Below, one piece after another: positions 9,118-18,007 of a DNA stretch of 64,000 nt (position 1 is its first letter; each line of letters starts with the position of its first letter). Location: contig NZ_CP036291.1 of NCBI RefSeq assembly GCF_007750855.1, positions 2,108,001-2,172,000 on the forward strand, given 5' to 3'. The notes beneath the pieces were generated by a model. That model worked only from the letters and a program-made list of their open reading frames with translations. It was not told the DNA's origin and searched no databases. The position numbers and the translations under genes were made by a program. This stretch comes from Pirellulimonas nuda. Its GTDB lineage: Bacteria > Planctomycetota > Planctomycetia > Pirellulales > Lacipirellulaceae.

Positions 9118-10065
9118 TTAGCTGAGATCGGTGTCTCTTAACGCTGCTACGCGCTTACAAAAGACATCTTGAATCCGTTGAAGATGATCGGCCAGCCACC
9201 GGTGCTGTTCGGGCCACGACGCACGGTCCTCGACATCTGAATTGGGCCGAAAGTAGGCGATGCGCGACGCGATCTTGTCGGGCAACTCCTGCCAGTCGAG
9301 TTTGTCGCCGAAGGCGGCTTCAATCGCCGGTCGCTCCTGCATCAGGGCGTAGAACCTAGCCGACGCTTGCTTTCCGCTGAGATACAGCTCGACGCGAATG
9401 TTCAGTTGCTCTCTGGTGATGACCGCGTTGTTGCCAAAGCCAGCCCTGCCGATCGCAAACGCCACATAAGCGCGGTCTGGAGCGCCACGGATGACAAACG
9501 CAGAGGAACGCGCCTCCAGCACGTCTCGGAAGGCAAGCCAGTATTCTGCGTAAAGTTCACCAAGCGTGGTACGCGCTTTGGGCCTGTTGGTCGCTTTGAC
9601 CCACTCGTTCGGCTCGCAGACGACGTTGAACTTCGGCGCCACGTGCGAGTCGCCGATCCGCCACAGTTCGACTTCCAGGCCGAAGAACCGTAACGCTTCC
9701 CCCGTGTTGTCGTTGAGCCAGTCGAGCGCAGCGCGGTGCTCGTCTGCGAAGCGCCGTGCGATCCAGACGATCGACACCGCCTCGAGACCGGCTGCGTAGG
9801 TCAGCAGCTGGCCGAGGTGGGTGTGATCGGTCCGCTCGAGCTGGTTCTCGATCAACACGGTCGATTGCGTCAGGCCGTCGGTGCAGACGATATCGGCGCG
9901 GAAGGGCCCAACCCCTTGCTCCTGAGCTACAAGGTCGAGATCCATTCCGAGCGTTTCGGATAGCAGCCCGAGGTTCTCTTCCCCGGCAAGCCACGGAGTG
10001 AAGTCACCCGGCTCGCTTAGCCAGACTTTGCGGAGATCGACTTTCTGCAGCCGTCCAAGATTCAT
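9118..10065 (-). CDS. DUF4268 protein with PD-(D/E)XK-like domain
   Basis: This intact 315-residue protein has an N-terminal nuclease-like region. DIVCTDG, then VLIENQLERTDHTHLGQLL, resembles the PD-(D/E)XK core (D, E-x-Q, and the following helix), and the conserved LTYAAG segment follows. The C-terminal third is the DUF4268 domain (LYLSGKQASARFYALM, then IEAAFGDKLDW). Such proteins occur singly in many bacteria and are usually listed as nuclease-like with unknown function. It sits between a DISARM core and a CRISPR-bearing element, so a defence link is plausible but unproven. A broken second copy of its 3' end lies at 7000-7290. Confidence 0.75.
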   Translation of the reverse strand: MNLGRLQKVDLRKVWLSEPGDFTPWLAGEENLGLLSETLGMDLDLVAQEQGVGPFRADIVCTDGLTQSTVLIENQLERTDHTHLGQLLTYAAGLEAVSIVWIARRFADEHRAALDWLNDNTGEALRFFGLEVELWRIGDSHVAPKFNVVCEPNEWVKATNRPKARTTLGELYAEYWLAFRDVLEARSSAFVIRGAPDRAYVAFAIGRAGFGNNAVITREQLNIRVELYLSGKQASARFYALMQERPAIEAAFGDKLDWQELPDKIASRIAYFRPNSDVEDRASWPEQHRWLADHLQRIQDVFCKRVAALRDTDLS

Positions 10066-10644
10066 TCGGTTCCCCCTGGGTAGTTCTCGACTGTCACCCG
10101 CTGTCCGCGGCGAGACAGCGCTGGCAGCGCAGCGTCAACCAACCCGGTCAGCATAGTCAAGGACCGCGGCGGTCAACTGGGCAGTACCCAGAGGATTTCT
10201 CAACGTGAGGCGCCCGTGGCTGCCGCCCTGCCCTGCTGCTTGCGAGGATACCGATCGGACGCCTGGCCTGCCATTGGTGAGTACGGAGCGGCATGGATTG
10301 GCCTTGCCGGGCCGTAAGTCTGCGGCAGATAGTGGCCCCGATCGGTCGCGATCGCTGCGCAGCGCTGCAGTCACTCGCCTGGTTTACGAAAATTCCAGTC
10401 GAATCCGCGGGGACGGCGGGCAAGGTCTGCTGGACCCGTATTCCGACGACCGACGCCATGGGCAGCTACGACGCTCATAGCCACCCAGACGCCCATCGCG
10501 TCATACGCCCACAAACGCGATCCGAGGGTGCAACGCGACTCAGAAGTCGCCCAGTCAGCGGGCGTCGCTGTTCGCGTCCCTAGGCGTCGCAAGCTCAACC
10601 GCGCCCGATACCGCCTAGGCGAGCTGGCTCGCGATCGTGAAGCG
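10066..10644. other. Intergenic stretch without a supported gene
   Basis: Short open frames occur on both strands because of the high GC content, but none has a recognisable protein pattern or ribosome site. An 8-bp inverted pair (CCTAGGCG / CGCCTAGG) lies around 10578-10621. Nothing else was seen. Confidence 0.5.
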
Positions 10645-10947
10645 TTAACGCTGGTAGGCTTGCAGCACACGCAGAGCGGTCTCTGCAGCGACCTGCCGAA
10701 GCTCCTCGGGCACGAGCTCGAGCGCCTCCGCCATCGCGTCGACATTGGGGTCGGTGGGCGAATCGCGGACATGCGCGGCCGAGGTTGCGCGCAACCGGCG
10801 CGCAAACAAACTTTCGTCGGGCCCGTCGCTCGGCTCGCAAGTAGCGCGGTGGTCAGAGGTTACATGTGCTCCGTCGCGCGTCGAGTCGAGCGACTCGAAA
10901 TCAGGCGCCCCGTAAGGGGTTGGGGGTTCGAGTCCCCTGCCCTCCGC
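10645..10947 (-). pseudogene. C-terminal tail of an older integrase, outer left flank of the element
   Basis: On the minus strand the frame reads AEGRGLEPPTPYGAPDFES across the tRNA-derived sequence and continues to VPEELRQVAAETALRVLQAYQR before a TAA at 10645-10647. GLEPPTP-like tails are typical of tyrosine integrases whose 3' end lies over a tRNA-derived att site. A second frame through the same bases gives GTRTPNPLRGA followed by a stop, another common integrase tail. No start codon or catalytic domain is present here; the matching upstream remnant lies at 43823-44049. It appears to be a relic split by insertion of the element. Confidence 0.5.
10892..10947 (+). pseudogene. 3' half of a tRNA-Ser (CGA anticodon)
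   Basis: The sequence runs from an anticodon loop containing T-CGA-AA, through a variable arm (GCGCCCCGTAAGGGG), to a good T arm (GGGGG TTCGAGT CCCCT) and the acceptor strand GCCCTCC plus G. The matching 5' acceptor strand (GGAGGGC) and the D arm are absent. The bases just upstream form an unrelated 7-bp inverted repeat (CGAGTCG / CGACTCG). It is a tRNA 3' fragment of the kind left by integrases that recombine in the anticodon loop, not a working tRNA. Confidence 0.6.
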
Positions 10948-10948
10948 T
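10929..10948 (+). repeat. Left att-like direct repeat (20 bp)
   Basis: CGAGTCCCCTGCCCTCCGCT is repeated exactly at 43823-43842. It is the T-arm and acceptor end of the tRNA-Ser fragment, the usual target of tyrosine integrases. The stop of the integrase at 11065-12330 lies 117 bp away. Confidence 0.7.
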
Positions 10949-11064
10949 ATCGTTTTTTTCGTCGCCGCAAGTTGTTAATAAGTAACGACTTGCAACGTGC
11001 AGGCTGATCGACACAGTCGACTGTGCCGATCACTGTGCCGATCAGAGTCGAGATTGACGCTCTT

Positions 11065-12330
11065 TTAGGCCAAGTCCGACGTCCTCCTTTCGGTTACGGG
11101 GGGGGTCCCGGACGCCGCGGATTCTCCCCGCGGAGGATCGCCAAGGAACTGAAGTTGATCCATCTTGCGGCGCGATTCGGCGTCGCTGAGGTGGTAATAG
11201 TTTCTGATCATCGCGCTATCGGCGTGACCGAGCCACTGCATCACGATCCGCTCAGGGACGCCGCCGTTCGAGCAGGTGCTGCAGAAATAATGGCGGAAGC
11301 TGTGTGGGGTGCCGTTGACGAAACCTCGGACCCCTTCGGACGATGGAAAGCGTTCTGCTAACGGTTCCAAGATGCTCTTACGCAGGCGCCTGCCGACGGT
11401 GTCGGGCTTCAGCTTGCCCCCCCGCGGGCCGACGAAGATGTACCGCGAACGGTGGGGCATCTCCCTAAGCAGACGCATCAGGTCTGCGTGGATCGGAAAC
11501 GACCGGCTGCGTCCGCTCTTGAGCTGGCGGCGCGCACCGGTCGAGTCGCTGTAGCCGGTCTCATCGGTCAACGAGAGCATCCCGTTGTTTAGGTCGACGT
11601 CCGACCACCGGAGCCCCGCCAGTTCGGCGATGCGAAGGCCTGTGCAGGCGAGCGCGAGAACCACGTCGTGGAGCCAGCGGAGACCGGCATCGTTCTTGGC
11701 GTGGCCCAGCATGGCAGCGACTTGATCGGGAGTCCAGCAGTAGGCGGGGCGCGATTCGGCCTTCTTGACCTTCAGTCGGATCGCCTCGCAGCCCTGCAGT
11801 TTACCGTTATCAAGGAGGTAACCGAATACCTGTTTGATGGTGGTGACCTCGTTGACAATGGACTTACGATGGTACCCTTCTCGTTCGAGCCAGCCGATGA
11901 AGCCTTCGAGGATCGCGGCATCGACGAGGTTCCAACTTCCGATGTTCCGTTTCGCGCAGTACTTCCCAAACTTGTCGAGCGAAGTCCGGTAGCGTTTGTA
12001 GGTCGAAAGCTTCACGCCTCCCGTGGCGGCGGGGCGGCGAAGGTACATTTCGTAGAGGCGGCGTCCCTCGGCGATAGTGACCGGGGCCAGCGAGGTGGCC
12101 GGCTGAGTCGGGTTGCGTTCCGGCACGATGAGCCCAAGCCCAGCCGCCTGGACGCGGTCCAGTTGCCGAACCGCGTTGATCGCGGCCGCCCGGTCCCGCG
12201 TTCCAAGGGAGTGCCGACCGACATCGACCGCATTGTGGCGGCCATCAGCGCCGTACACGCCATTCCGGCGGTAGAGCCGCCAGGTAAAGTGCTCTGCTTT
12301 GACCTCTTCGAGTTTTCGTGGGGTGGGCAT
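11065..12330 (-). CDS. Tyrosine recombinase / integrase
   Basis: This site-specific integrase (421 residues from the ATG at 12330; the frame is open 11 residues further) carries the complete catalytic set. Counted from that ATG, these are Arg near 233 in CTGLRIAEL, His and Arg near 343 and 346 in HSFRHYF, His near 369 in QWLGHAD, and the nucleophile Tyr near 378-379 in RNYYHL. The N-terminal half contains the SAM-like DNA-binding region (VKLSTYKRYRTSLDKFGKY). The C terminus points at the left att repeat, the usual layout for an integrase next to its site. The start at 12330 is preferred because it follows the HTH gene by 11 bases. It probably moves the surrounding element into the tRNA-derived site. 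Confidence 0.9.
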   Translation of the reverse strand: MPTPRKLEEVKAEHFTWRLYRRNGVYGADGRHNAVDVGRHSLGTRDRAAAINAVRQLDRVQAAGLGLIVPERNPTQPATSLAPVTIAEGRRLYEMYLRRPAATGGVKLSTYKRYRTSLDKFGKYCAKRNIGSWNLVDAAILEGFIGWLEREGYHRKSIVNEVTTIKQVFGYLLDNGKLQGCEAIRLKVKKAESRPAYCWTPDQVAAMLGHAKNDAGLRWLHDVVLALACTGLRIAELAGLRWSDVDLNNGMLSLTDETGYSDSTGARRQLKSGRSRSFPIHADLMRLLREMPHRSRYIFVGPRGGKLKPDTVGRRLRKSILEPLAERFPSSEGVRGFVNGTPHSFRHYFCSTCSNGGVPERIVMQWLGHADSAMIRNYYHLSDAESRRKMDQLQFLGDPPRGESAASGTPPVTERRTSDLA

Positions 12331-12341
12331 TGGGTTGTTAA

Positions 12342-12647
12342 TTAGGGAGTTGAGCGGGTCCACTTGGGCGCTGGGCCCGAAAGCTGATCGGGGCGCCGCG
12401 TAGCTAGGCGAGGCTTTGGCGCCCTAGGCGCCGTTGCCGTGGCGCACTCTGCGATAGCGTCGTGGGGAATTAGGATCCGGTGTCTCGGTCCGCCAGGCTG
12501 CAGGGCAGGAAGCTTGCTGTTGGCGATCAGTCGCTGGACTGTCGATGGAGATAGCCCGGTAAGCGCCGTGATTTCAGCCGGGCTGTAGTACGGTCGCGCC
12601 GCTGCCGGCGGAGCCGAGACGTCGTTGGTGGCGGATGGATCGGACAC
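12342..12647 (-). CDS. Small helix-turn-helix protein, likely excisionase
   Basis: This protein of about 101 residues starts at a GTG at 12647 and ends 11 bases before the integrase start, so the two are probably co-transcribed. The core YYSPAEITALTGLSPSTVQRLI followed by a basic wing (KLPALQPGGPRHRILIPHDAI) is the winged-helix pattern of MerR-type excisionases. A proline/alanine-rich segment precedes it and a basic tail follows. The position directly upstream of an integrase supports a role in excision direction control or in regulating the integrase. The frame can be extended upstream, but that part lacks any recognisable pattern. Confidence 0.7.
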   Translation of the reverse strand: MSDPSATNDVSAPPAAARPYYSPAEITALTGLSPSTVQRLIANSKLPALQPGGPRHRILIPHDAIAECATATAPRAPKPRLATRRPDQLSGPAPKWTRSTP

Positions 12648-12790
12648 GGAAGCCGGATCGAGTCTGAAAAAACACTGCCTCTCACAGTCTCTCCTGTCCC
12701 ATTTAGTGCGCGCGTCACCCCCGGAAAGGAGCACCTCAGGGGGTTGAGCCGCGATCGACCCAGGGGCCCGCGACCCGTAAAATCAGGCAC

Positions 12791-13957
12791 ATGAACCCAA
12801 CTACCGACCCAGAATTCGCGGCGTTTCAAGAGGCTCTGGTCGTCCGCGACCCCTTCGTGCTGCGCGACCTGCCGACGAGCGCCCAGTGGGAATTCACCCG
12901 AAGGCACCCGTACTACCAAACGGCGTGGCGTTTAGCTCCCGACGTGTTGCAGGCGACCGTCACAGGAAACTTGGTCGATCCGCTGCCAGCGAGCATGATT
13001 CTCGGGATGATGAGTGCGATCGGCGTCGTGACGGATATCAACGGCCTTCCGTCTCCGGAGACCGCATTCGACGATCTCGATGGCCCCGGCGCGGAGTGGG
13101 CTCACCCGTCAAGCGTACATCCGCTGATGATCCGCGACCTTCTGTGCCTGCTGATCGCAACTCTACCGCGTGAAGACGCGGTCTACGCCGCGATGTACCT
13201 GCGAGAAGCTGTTCTAGGAGACCCAGTCGAAGGAGACGACGAACATCGAACGCAGCAGCGATTCAATCAGATCCAGATGGCGCGCCTCCGCACGTCTGAC
13301 GGATTCAAGAGTCTGGTGGATGAGCCGTTTTTTGCGATCCATTTGAGAGCTTCCCAGCGGCAGATACAGAAAGACTTGGGTAAGCACATCAAGCGACTTC
13401 GCGAGCAAAAATCGATCCCTGAGCGCCGTGTTCATGTCAAAAAGATGAATAGCCTACTGGCGACGTTCGATGCGATCGAAGGCTGGGAAGAGGGGCGCTA
13501 TCATCTTGAGAAGGCGATGACGATTCAGGATGTGGCGGCGCGAGCTAAGGAATCCAGAAGCACTGTCTGGAACAGATATCTAGAGGCCTTTCGACTGTTG
13601 ACAGGCCACCCCTATACGTTCGAACTGTGGTGGAAGCTTCTCGCGAATCTCAAGATCGCTCAGGCGGAGGTAGACCGGACGCCAGAGAACTACGGTTCCT
13701 TAACGCGGCGCCGAGACCTCGCAAGCCGGCAGGTGCCAGTTAATGAGTCGCGGCTCGGCGGGGATAATGAGATGCTCCGCGACCTCGACTCTACGGAATC
13801 GAATGCTGAGTTTACGGAGCTGCGGATGGACCTCGAAAGTCTTTGGGAGAAAGGCGCCTCGGACGACGAGATCGCCGAAACGCTGGGCTATCCAGTAGCC
13901 TTCGTCCAACAGTGCCGCAGTTTTTTTGCGACATCAGGGGATTTGGACGCAGTCTAA
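12791..13957 (+). CDS. Hypothetical protein with a possible HTH, near the integrase
   Basis: I do not recognise the family of this 388-residue protein. It is mostly helical by composition. Near residues 245-270 the segment TIQDVAARAKESRSTVWNRY has the spacing of a helix-turn-helix. A second possible one lies near the C terminus (KGASDDEIAETLGYPVAFVQ). The two together suggest a DNA-binding or sigma-like regulator. It diverges from the integrase/HTH pair across a short gap and is followed by a terminator-like hairpin, so it is a single-gene unit at the control end of the element. Confidence 0.6.
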   Translation: MNPTTDPEFAAFQEALVVRDPFVLRDLPTSAQWEFTRRHPYYQTAWRLAPDVLQATVTGNLVDPLPASMILGMMSAIGVVTDINGLPSPETAFDDLDGPGAEWAHPSSVHPLMIRDLLCLLIATLPREDAVYAAMYLREAVLGDPVEGDDEHRTQQRFNQIQMARLRTSDGFKSLVDEPFFAIHLRASQRQIQKDLGKHIKRLREQKSIPERRVHVKKMNSLLATFDAIEGWEEGRYHLEKAMTIQDVAARAKESRSTVWNRYLEAFRLLTGHPYTFELWWKLLANLKIAQAEVDRTPENYGSLTRRRDLASRQVPVNESRLGGDNEMLRDLDSTESNAEFTELRMDLESLWEKGASDDEIAETLGYPVAFVQQCRSFFATSGDLDAV

Positions 13958-13994
13958 GCGGACCATCATTCTGGACTGCGCAGTCCGCTTTTTG
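13957..13994 (+). terminator. Rho-independent terminator after the 388-residue gene
   Basis: AGCGGAC at 13957-13963 pairs with GTCCGCT at 13983-13989. A shorter inner hairpin GGACT-GCGC-AGTCC is also possible. A run of five T follows. Confidence 0.6.
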
Positions 13995-14145
13995 GCGTTT
14001 GCTTCTCGACAGCGGGCCTCACGTCGGTCCTCCACTTCGACGCTAACGCGCGTGCAATGAGCCGTCGCAGAGCGTCGGCGGCAGTTGTCGGCGCATCGGG
14101 GGGGGCCTTGGCTTTGACGACTCTGAGTTTCTGCTTTCGAGCCAT
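13966..14145 (-). CDS. Small basic protein (59 residues), unknown
   Basis: The ATG at 14145 is preceded by GAGGAG at a spacing of about eight bases, which is better than chance. The product starts MARKQKLRVVKAKAPPDAP and is strongly basic at its N terminus, with a helical middle (AADALRRLIARALASKW). This suggests a small nucleic-acid-binding protein, but no family is recognised. It converges with the 388-residue gene over the shared hairpin region. Confidence 0.4.
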   Translation of the reverse strand: MARKQKLRVVKAKAPPDAPTTAADALRRLIARALASKWRTDVRPAVEKQTPKSGLRSPE

Positions 14146-15050
14146 TCGGTACGCTCCTCGTGAGTAAGAACCCGAAGAGGCGCCGTTCCTAAAGCGAGTG
14201 TCGGGTACACACCGACGCCTAAGCCCCTTCAAGTACTCATGGCGCAAAATCAGCAAATATTTACTGACGCGATTGCGGGCAGGGAGGTCGCAAGGCTTTG
14301 GTGAGACCCGCGGTTGAATCGGACTTCTGGAGAGGGCTGTTCACGGTGCTGTCCGGCACCTCACTCCCGCGAGCTGGCGAAATCTCAAGCAGTGCGCGGC
14401 GAGGGCCGTTGGGCACCCCGATGAGCCGGCCAAAGAGCGGCGCCCGGCAGGCCTAGAAGGACTCAACGACCCGGGCCAAGCGGGCGCCCAGCCTCCAAAC
14501 GGAACCGATTCCGGCAAGCTAGAAGTAGCACCCAGAGGCCAGAATTGGGCCCCTCAATTGGCCGAATTCGAGTCCGGCAGCAATGTCATACGTCGGAGCA
14601 GCTGAGTACTCAGCTGCTCCGACGTATGACATTTCGACGTGATCGCGCAAGCTCCTTTCAGCGAACGCTTTACAGCGACGATGACTCCGTTTGACCGGCC
14701 AAGCGACGCAGTGAACCGCGTCTGCAGAGCGTGAAGCGAAGTCCGAATCGACCCTGGCGGGCTGACGTTCCAGCAACAGGTTGGAACTCGACAAGATGGC
14801 ACGCGGTCTGGCCGTTGCTGAGCGACGATGACCCCGCGACCACGGGGCGCTGAGTATCGCATCTCCAACTGAGATCGCCGGCGATTCCTGGGTAGACTCT
14901 TTTCGCCGCCGGGGTGGCCCGCCTGACGGCGTTCAGCGAAGGAACTCATCGGAATCTCGTGCCCCCATTCGTGTGGCAATTGGGGCGATGCGGAACTCCG
15001 GCAAGCTGGCGTTGGGTAAACTGGCCTATCACCATCTGGAGAACGCGGTC
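14146..15050. other. 900-bp gap before the cas operon
   Basis: No convincing gene is present. The region contains a perfect 52-bp palindrome at 14582-14633 (listed separately) and should hold the cas promoter. Short reading frames here are not supported by ribosome sites or protein patterns. Confidence 0.5.
14582..14633. repeat. Perfect 52-bp palindrome upstream of cas3
   Basis: Bases 14582-14607 are the exact reverse complement of 14608-14633, with no loop; the centre is GAGT/ACTC. Arms of 26 bp without a mismatch cannot be a chance event. No T-run follows, so it is not a standard terminator. It could be a protein-binding site, a hairpin with a regulatory role for the cas operon, or the footprint of a small palindromic mobile sequence. 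Confidence 0.9.
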
Positions 15051-17273
15051 ATGCATTTCGCCCACACCCTCCCCGACCGCGCCCCGGAAGATTGGGAGCC
15101 ACTCGAACGACACCTTCAACTAGTCTCCGATCTGGCGGCTCAGTTCGCCGGCGAGCTGATCCCTCGCGCACCCGACGTCTCGGCCTGGGGCGGTGCCTTG
15201 GGCCGTTGGCACGACCTTGGAAAGTACTCCGCGGCTTTTCAAGCACGCATTAGGGGGGCGGACTCCGCTGAGGCGCACATTGAGGGCTTGCCCGGTCGGG
15301 TAGATCACTCGACGGCCGGCGCGAAGCATGCGATGGAATCGGCGCCACGTTGGGGGCGTCTGCTCGCCTACGCGCTGGCGGGGCACCACGCTGGGTTGGC
15401 CGATACAGAGAAGCTGAGCGAACGCCTCAACAAGACCATCGAGCCTTGGCGCCATGCAGCGCCGTCTGAATGGTTGGCCACCGGAGAAATCGGACGGCCG
15501 CCGCTGTCGATCGATCGAAACGACGCTGCCCGCTTTGCTTTTCAATGCGCCCTGTTCACTCGCATGCTTTTTTCCTGCCTCGTCGATGCCGATCGATTGC
15601 AGACCGAGGCCTTCTGCAACCCGGAGAGGGCTGCCGAACGCGTCGCCAAGCCCCCCATGGGCGACCTCTCTACCGCGCTGAATGACTACTTGAAGCGGCT
15701 CAGGGACAAAGCCACTCCAAGCCCTGTAAACGATCAACGCGCCGCAGTGCATGGCGCCTGCCGAGCCGCGGTTTCCCAGCTTCCCGGCCTTTTTTCGCTC
15801 ACTGTCCCAACCGGTGGCGGAAAGACCCTTGCCTCGCTTGCATTCGCGCTCGAACACGCCCAACAACACGGGCTGAGACGGGTCGTAATGGCTATCCCGT
15901 TCACCAGCATCATCGAGCAGACGGCGGAGGTTTATCGTAAGGTGTTCGCTGAATTGGGCGATGGCGTTGTTCTGGAGCACCACTCAAACCTCGATCCCGA
16001 GAAAGAAACGCGGCTCAACCGCCTAGCGGCCGAGAACTGGGACGCGCCGCTGGTCGTGACCACGAACGTCCAACTCTTCGAGTCGCTGTTCGCCTGCCGC
16101 ACCACGCCGTGCCAGAAGCTGCACCGCTTGGCGGGGAGCGTCATTATCCTGGACGAGGCGCAGACGCTGCCGGTCGGCCTGCTTCGGCCATGCCTGGCCG
16201 CGCTCCGCGAGCTTGCCGCCGACTACGGCTGTTCGATCGTCCTCTGCACGGCCACGCAACCCGCGTTAGAGCACCGCGACGATTTCAAGATCGGCCTGGA
16301 AGGGGTCCGTGAGATCATCCCTGAACCAGAATTGCTCTACTCCGCCATGCGGCGGGTCGAGGCGGACAACCTGGGGGCGATCGACAACGATGCCCTCGTT
16401 GAGCGGCTCTCTGCCGAACCATCCTGGCTGACGATCGTCAACACACGCGCCCACGCGGCGGAGCTTTACCGGCGTCTACGTGCGATGCCCGACGCCCCGC
16501 CCGACGACCTCTTCCACCTCAGCACGCTGATGTGCGGCCAGCACCGCAGCGACCATCTGGTCAAGATTCGTCAGAGGCTTAAGTCCGGCCTGACTTGCCG
16601 GGTTGTCAGCACTCAGTTGATCGAGGCCGGCGTCGATGTCGATTTCCCGGTAGTCTTCCGGGCGATGGCGGGTCTCGACTCGATCGCCCAAGCCGCCGGA
16701 CGCTGCAACCGAGAGGGTCGCCTCCCGGGCCTCGGCAAGCTGTGGCTGTTCGATCCGACCGACGTGAAGCCTCACGGTTACCTCGGAGCCACGGCAGCCA
16801 CCGCGCGCGAACTGCTTCCCGACTTCCCTGACCCGCTCGACCCCGACGCGGTGCGCAAGTATTTCGAGCTGCACTACTGGAAACGCTCGGGGGACAATCG
16901 GTGGGACGACAACCGTGTGATGGAGTGCTTCCCCGAGGAACGCGGCGAGTTCGCGTACGACTTCCGCACCGCGGCCGAGCGGTTTCAGTTCATCGAAGAC
17001 GCATCGCAAACCCTCTTCGTCAGCTACGGCGACGGCATACAACTAATTGAGCAACTCCGGCAAAGCGGGCCGCAGCGGTGGCTGCTCCGCAAGCTACAGC
17101 GCTACACCGTCGGGGTCTTCCAGTGGGCCTACAACGCCCTCCTCGCGGCTAGGGACATTGAAATCCTTGATTCTGGCTTCAGTGTACTTGCGAACAGTGA
17201 TAGCTATGGCCACAATCTGGGGCTGCGGCTAGACGCACCCGGCTATCGTGAACCCAAGAACATGGTGCTATGA
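15051..17273 (+). CDS. cas3: Type I-C CRISPR nuclease-helicase Cas3
   Basis: Cas3 is recruited by Cascade to a target and degrades the displaced strand. The N-terminal HD nuclease domain shows RWHDLGK (His54, Asp55) and, further on, the HHAGL pair. The helicase domain shows the Walker A segment PTGGGKT, the DEAQ box ILDEAQTLP, the TATQPA motif and the late motif [12 protein letters not shown] prefer the ATG at 15051 (GGAG nine bases upstream, product about 740 residues) to an upstream start at 14973. The gene ends in ATGA, overlapping cas5 by four bases. It opens a complete I-C operon. Confidence 0.95.
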   Translation: MHFAHTLPDRAPEDWEPLERHLQLVSDLAAQFAGELIPRAPDVSAWGGALGRWHDLGKYSAAFQARIRGADSAEAHIEGLPGRVDHSTAGAKHAMESAPRWGRLLAYALAGHHAGLADTEKLSERLNKTIEPWRHAAPSEWLATGEIGRPPLSIDRNDAARFAFQCALFTRMLFSCLVDADRLQTEAFCNPERAAERVAKPPMGDLSTALNDYLKRLRDKATPSPVNDQRAAVHGACRAAVSQLPGLFSLTVPTGGGKTLASLAFALEHAQQHGLRRVVMAIPFTSIIEQTAEVYRKVFAELGDGVVLEHHSNLDPEKETRLNRLAAENWDAPLVVTTNVQLFESLFACRTTPCQKLHRLAGSVIILDEAQTLPVGLLRPCLAALRELAADYGCSIVLCTATQPALEHRDDFKIGLEGVREIIPEPELLYSAMRRVEADNLGAIDNDALVERLSAEPSWLTIVNTRAHAAELYRRLRAMPDAPPDDLFHLSTLMCGQHRSDHLVKIRQRLKSGLTCRVVSTQLIEAGVDVDFPVVFRAMAGLDSIAQAAGRCNREGRLPGLGKLWLFDPTDVKPHGYLGATAATARELLPDFPDPLDPDAVRKYFELHYWKRSGDNRWDDNRVMECFPEERGEFAYDFRTAAERFQFIEDASQTLFVSYGDGIQLIEQLRQSGPQRWLLRKLQRYTVGVFQWAYNALLAARDIEILDSGFSVLANSDSYGHNLGLRLDAPGYREPKNMVL

Positions 17274-18007
17274 CGGCTTATCAGGGACAGCGTTCCCACA
17301 TCTCCCTCCGTATCTGGGGCGACTACGCCTGCTTTACTCGCCCCGAGGCGAAGGTCGAGCGGCTCTCTTACGACGTCATCACCCCTTCGGCCGCCCGCGG
17401 GGTGCTGGAGGCCCTCTACTGGAAGCCGGAGGTACGCTGGGTGGTCGAGCGGATCCATGTCTATCGTGAACCGCGGTTCACCAACCTGCGGCGAAACGAG
17501 GTCGCGAGCAAGGCGTCGGCCGCGAACGCCAAGCAGGCCATGAACGGCACGCCCGCCGGGACGCTCGCGCTCTACGCAGACGAAGATCGACAGCAGCGGG
17601 CCGCCACTATCCTTACCGGAGTCGAGTACATCATCGGCGCCCGCTTCGAGGTGCTCGACGACAGCGAGCCGGTCGCCAAGCACTACAACATGTTCAAGCG
17701 GCGGGCCGAACGGGGGCAGTGCTTCCACCGCCCCTACCTCGGCACGCGTGAGTTCGCCTGCGACTTCGCCTGGGTCGAAGGGCCGATCCCCGCCTCGCCC
17801 CTCACCGGCGAGCGCGACCTGGGCTGGATGCTCCACGACCTGGTCTTCACGCCACTCGACAAGAATCAAGAAAAGCTGGCCGACACTCTCTGCGCCCACA
17901 CCGGCCGGCCGCTGAAGGCCGAACCACGGTTTTTTCGCGCGCAGATGCACGACGGCGTGATCGAGGTCCCCCCACTCCAGCACGCGACCGCGGAGTCAGT
18001 CGGATGA
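17270..18007 (+). CDS. cas5c: Type I-C Cas5 (pre-crRNA processing, Cascade subunit)
   Basis: This 245-residue protein is the Cas5d/Cas5c of type I-C systems. In this subtype it replaces Cas6 and cuts the repeat hairpin to make crRNA, then stays on the 5' handle in Cascade. The N terminus has the RAMP pattern with [25 protein letters not shown] followed by [12 protein letters not shown], as in known members. It overlaps both neighbours by four bases (ATGA), so production is coupled with cas3 and cas8c. Confidence 0.93.
   Translation: MTAYQGQRSHISLRIWGDYACFTRPEAKVERLSYDVITPSAARGVLEALYWKPEVRWVVERIHVYREPRFTNLRRNEVASKASAANAKQAMNGTPAGTLALYADEDRQQRAATILTGVEYIIGARFEVLDDSEPVAKHYNMFKRRAERGQCFHRPYLGTREFACDFAWVEGPIPASPLTGERDLGWMLHDLVFTPLDKNQEKLADTLCAHTGRPLKAEPRFFRAQMHDGVIEVPPLQHATAESVG

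Noticed and set aside
10371..10805. A minus-strand arginine/serine-rich frame left of the element
   Set aside because: It is out of phase with the integrase-tail frame in the same bases, which reads more like protein.
10846..10947. A complete tRNA-Ser
   Set aside because: The 5' acceptor strand and D arm are absent; only the 3' half can be folded.
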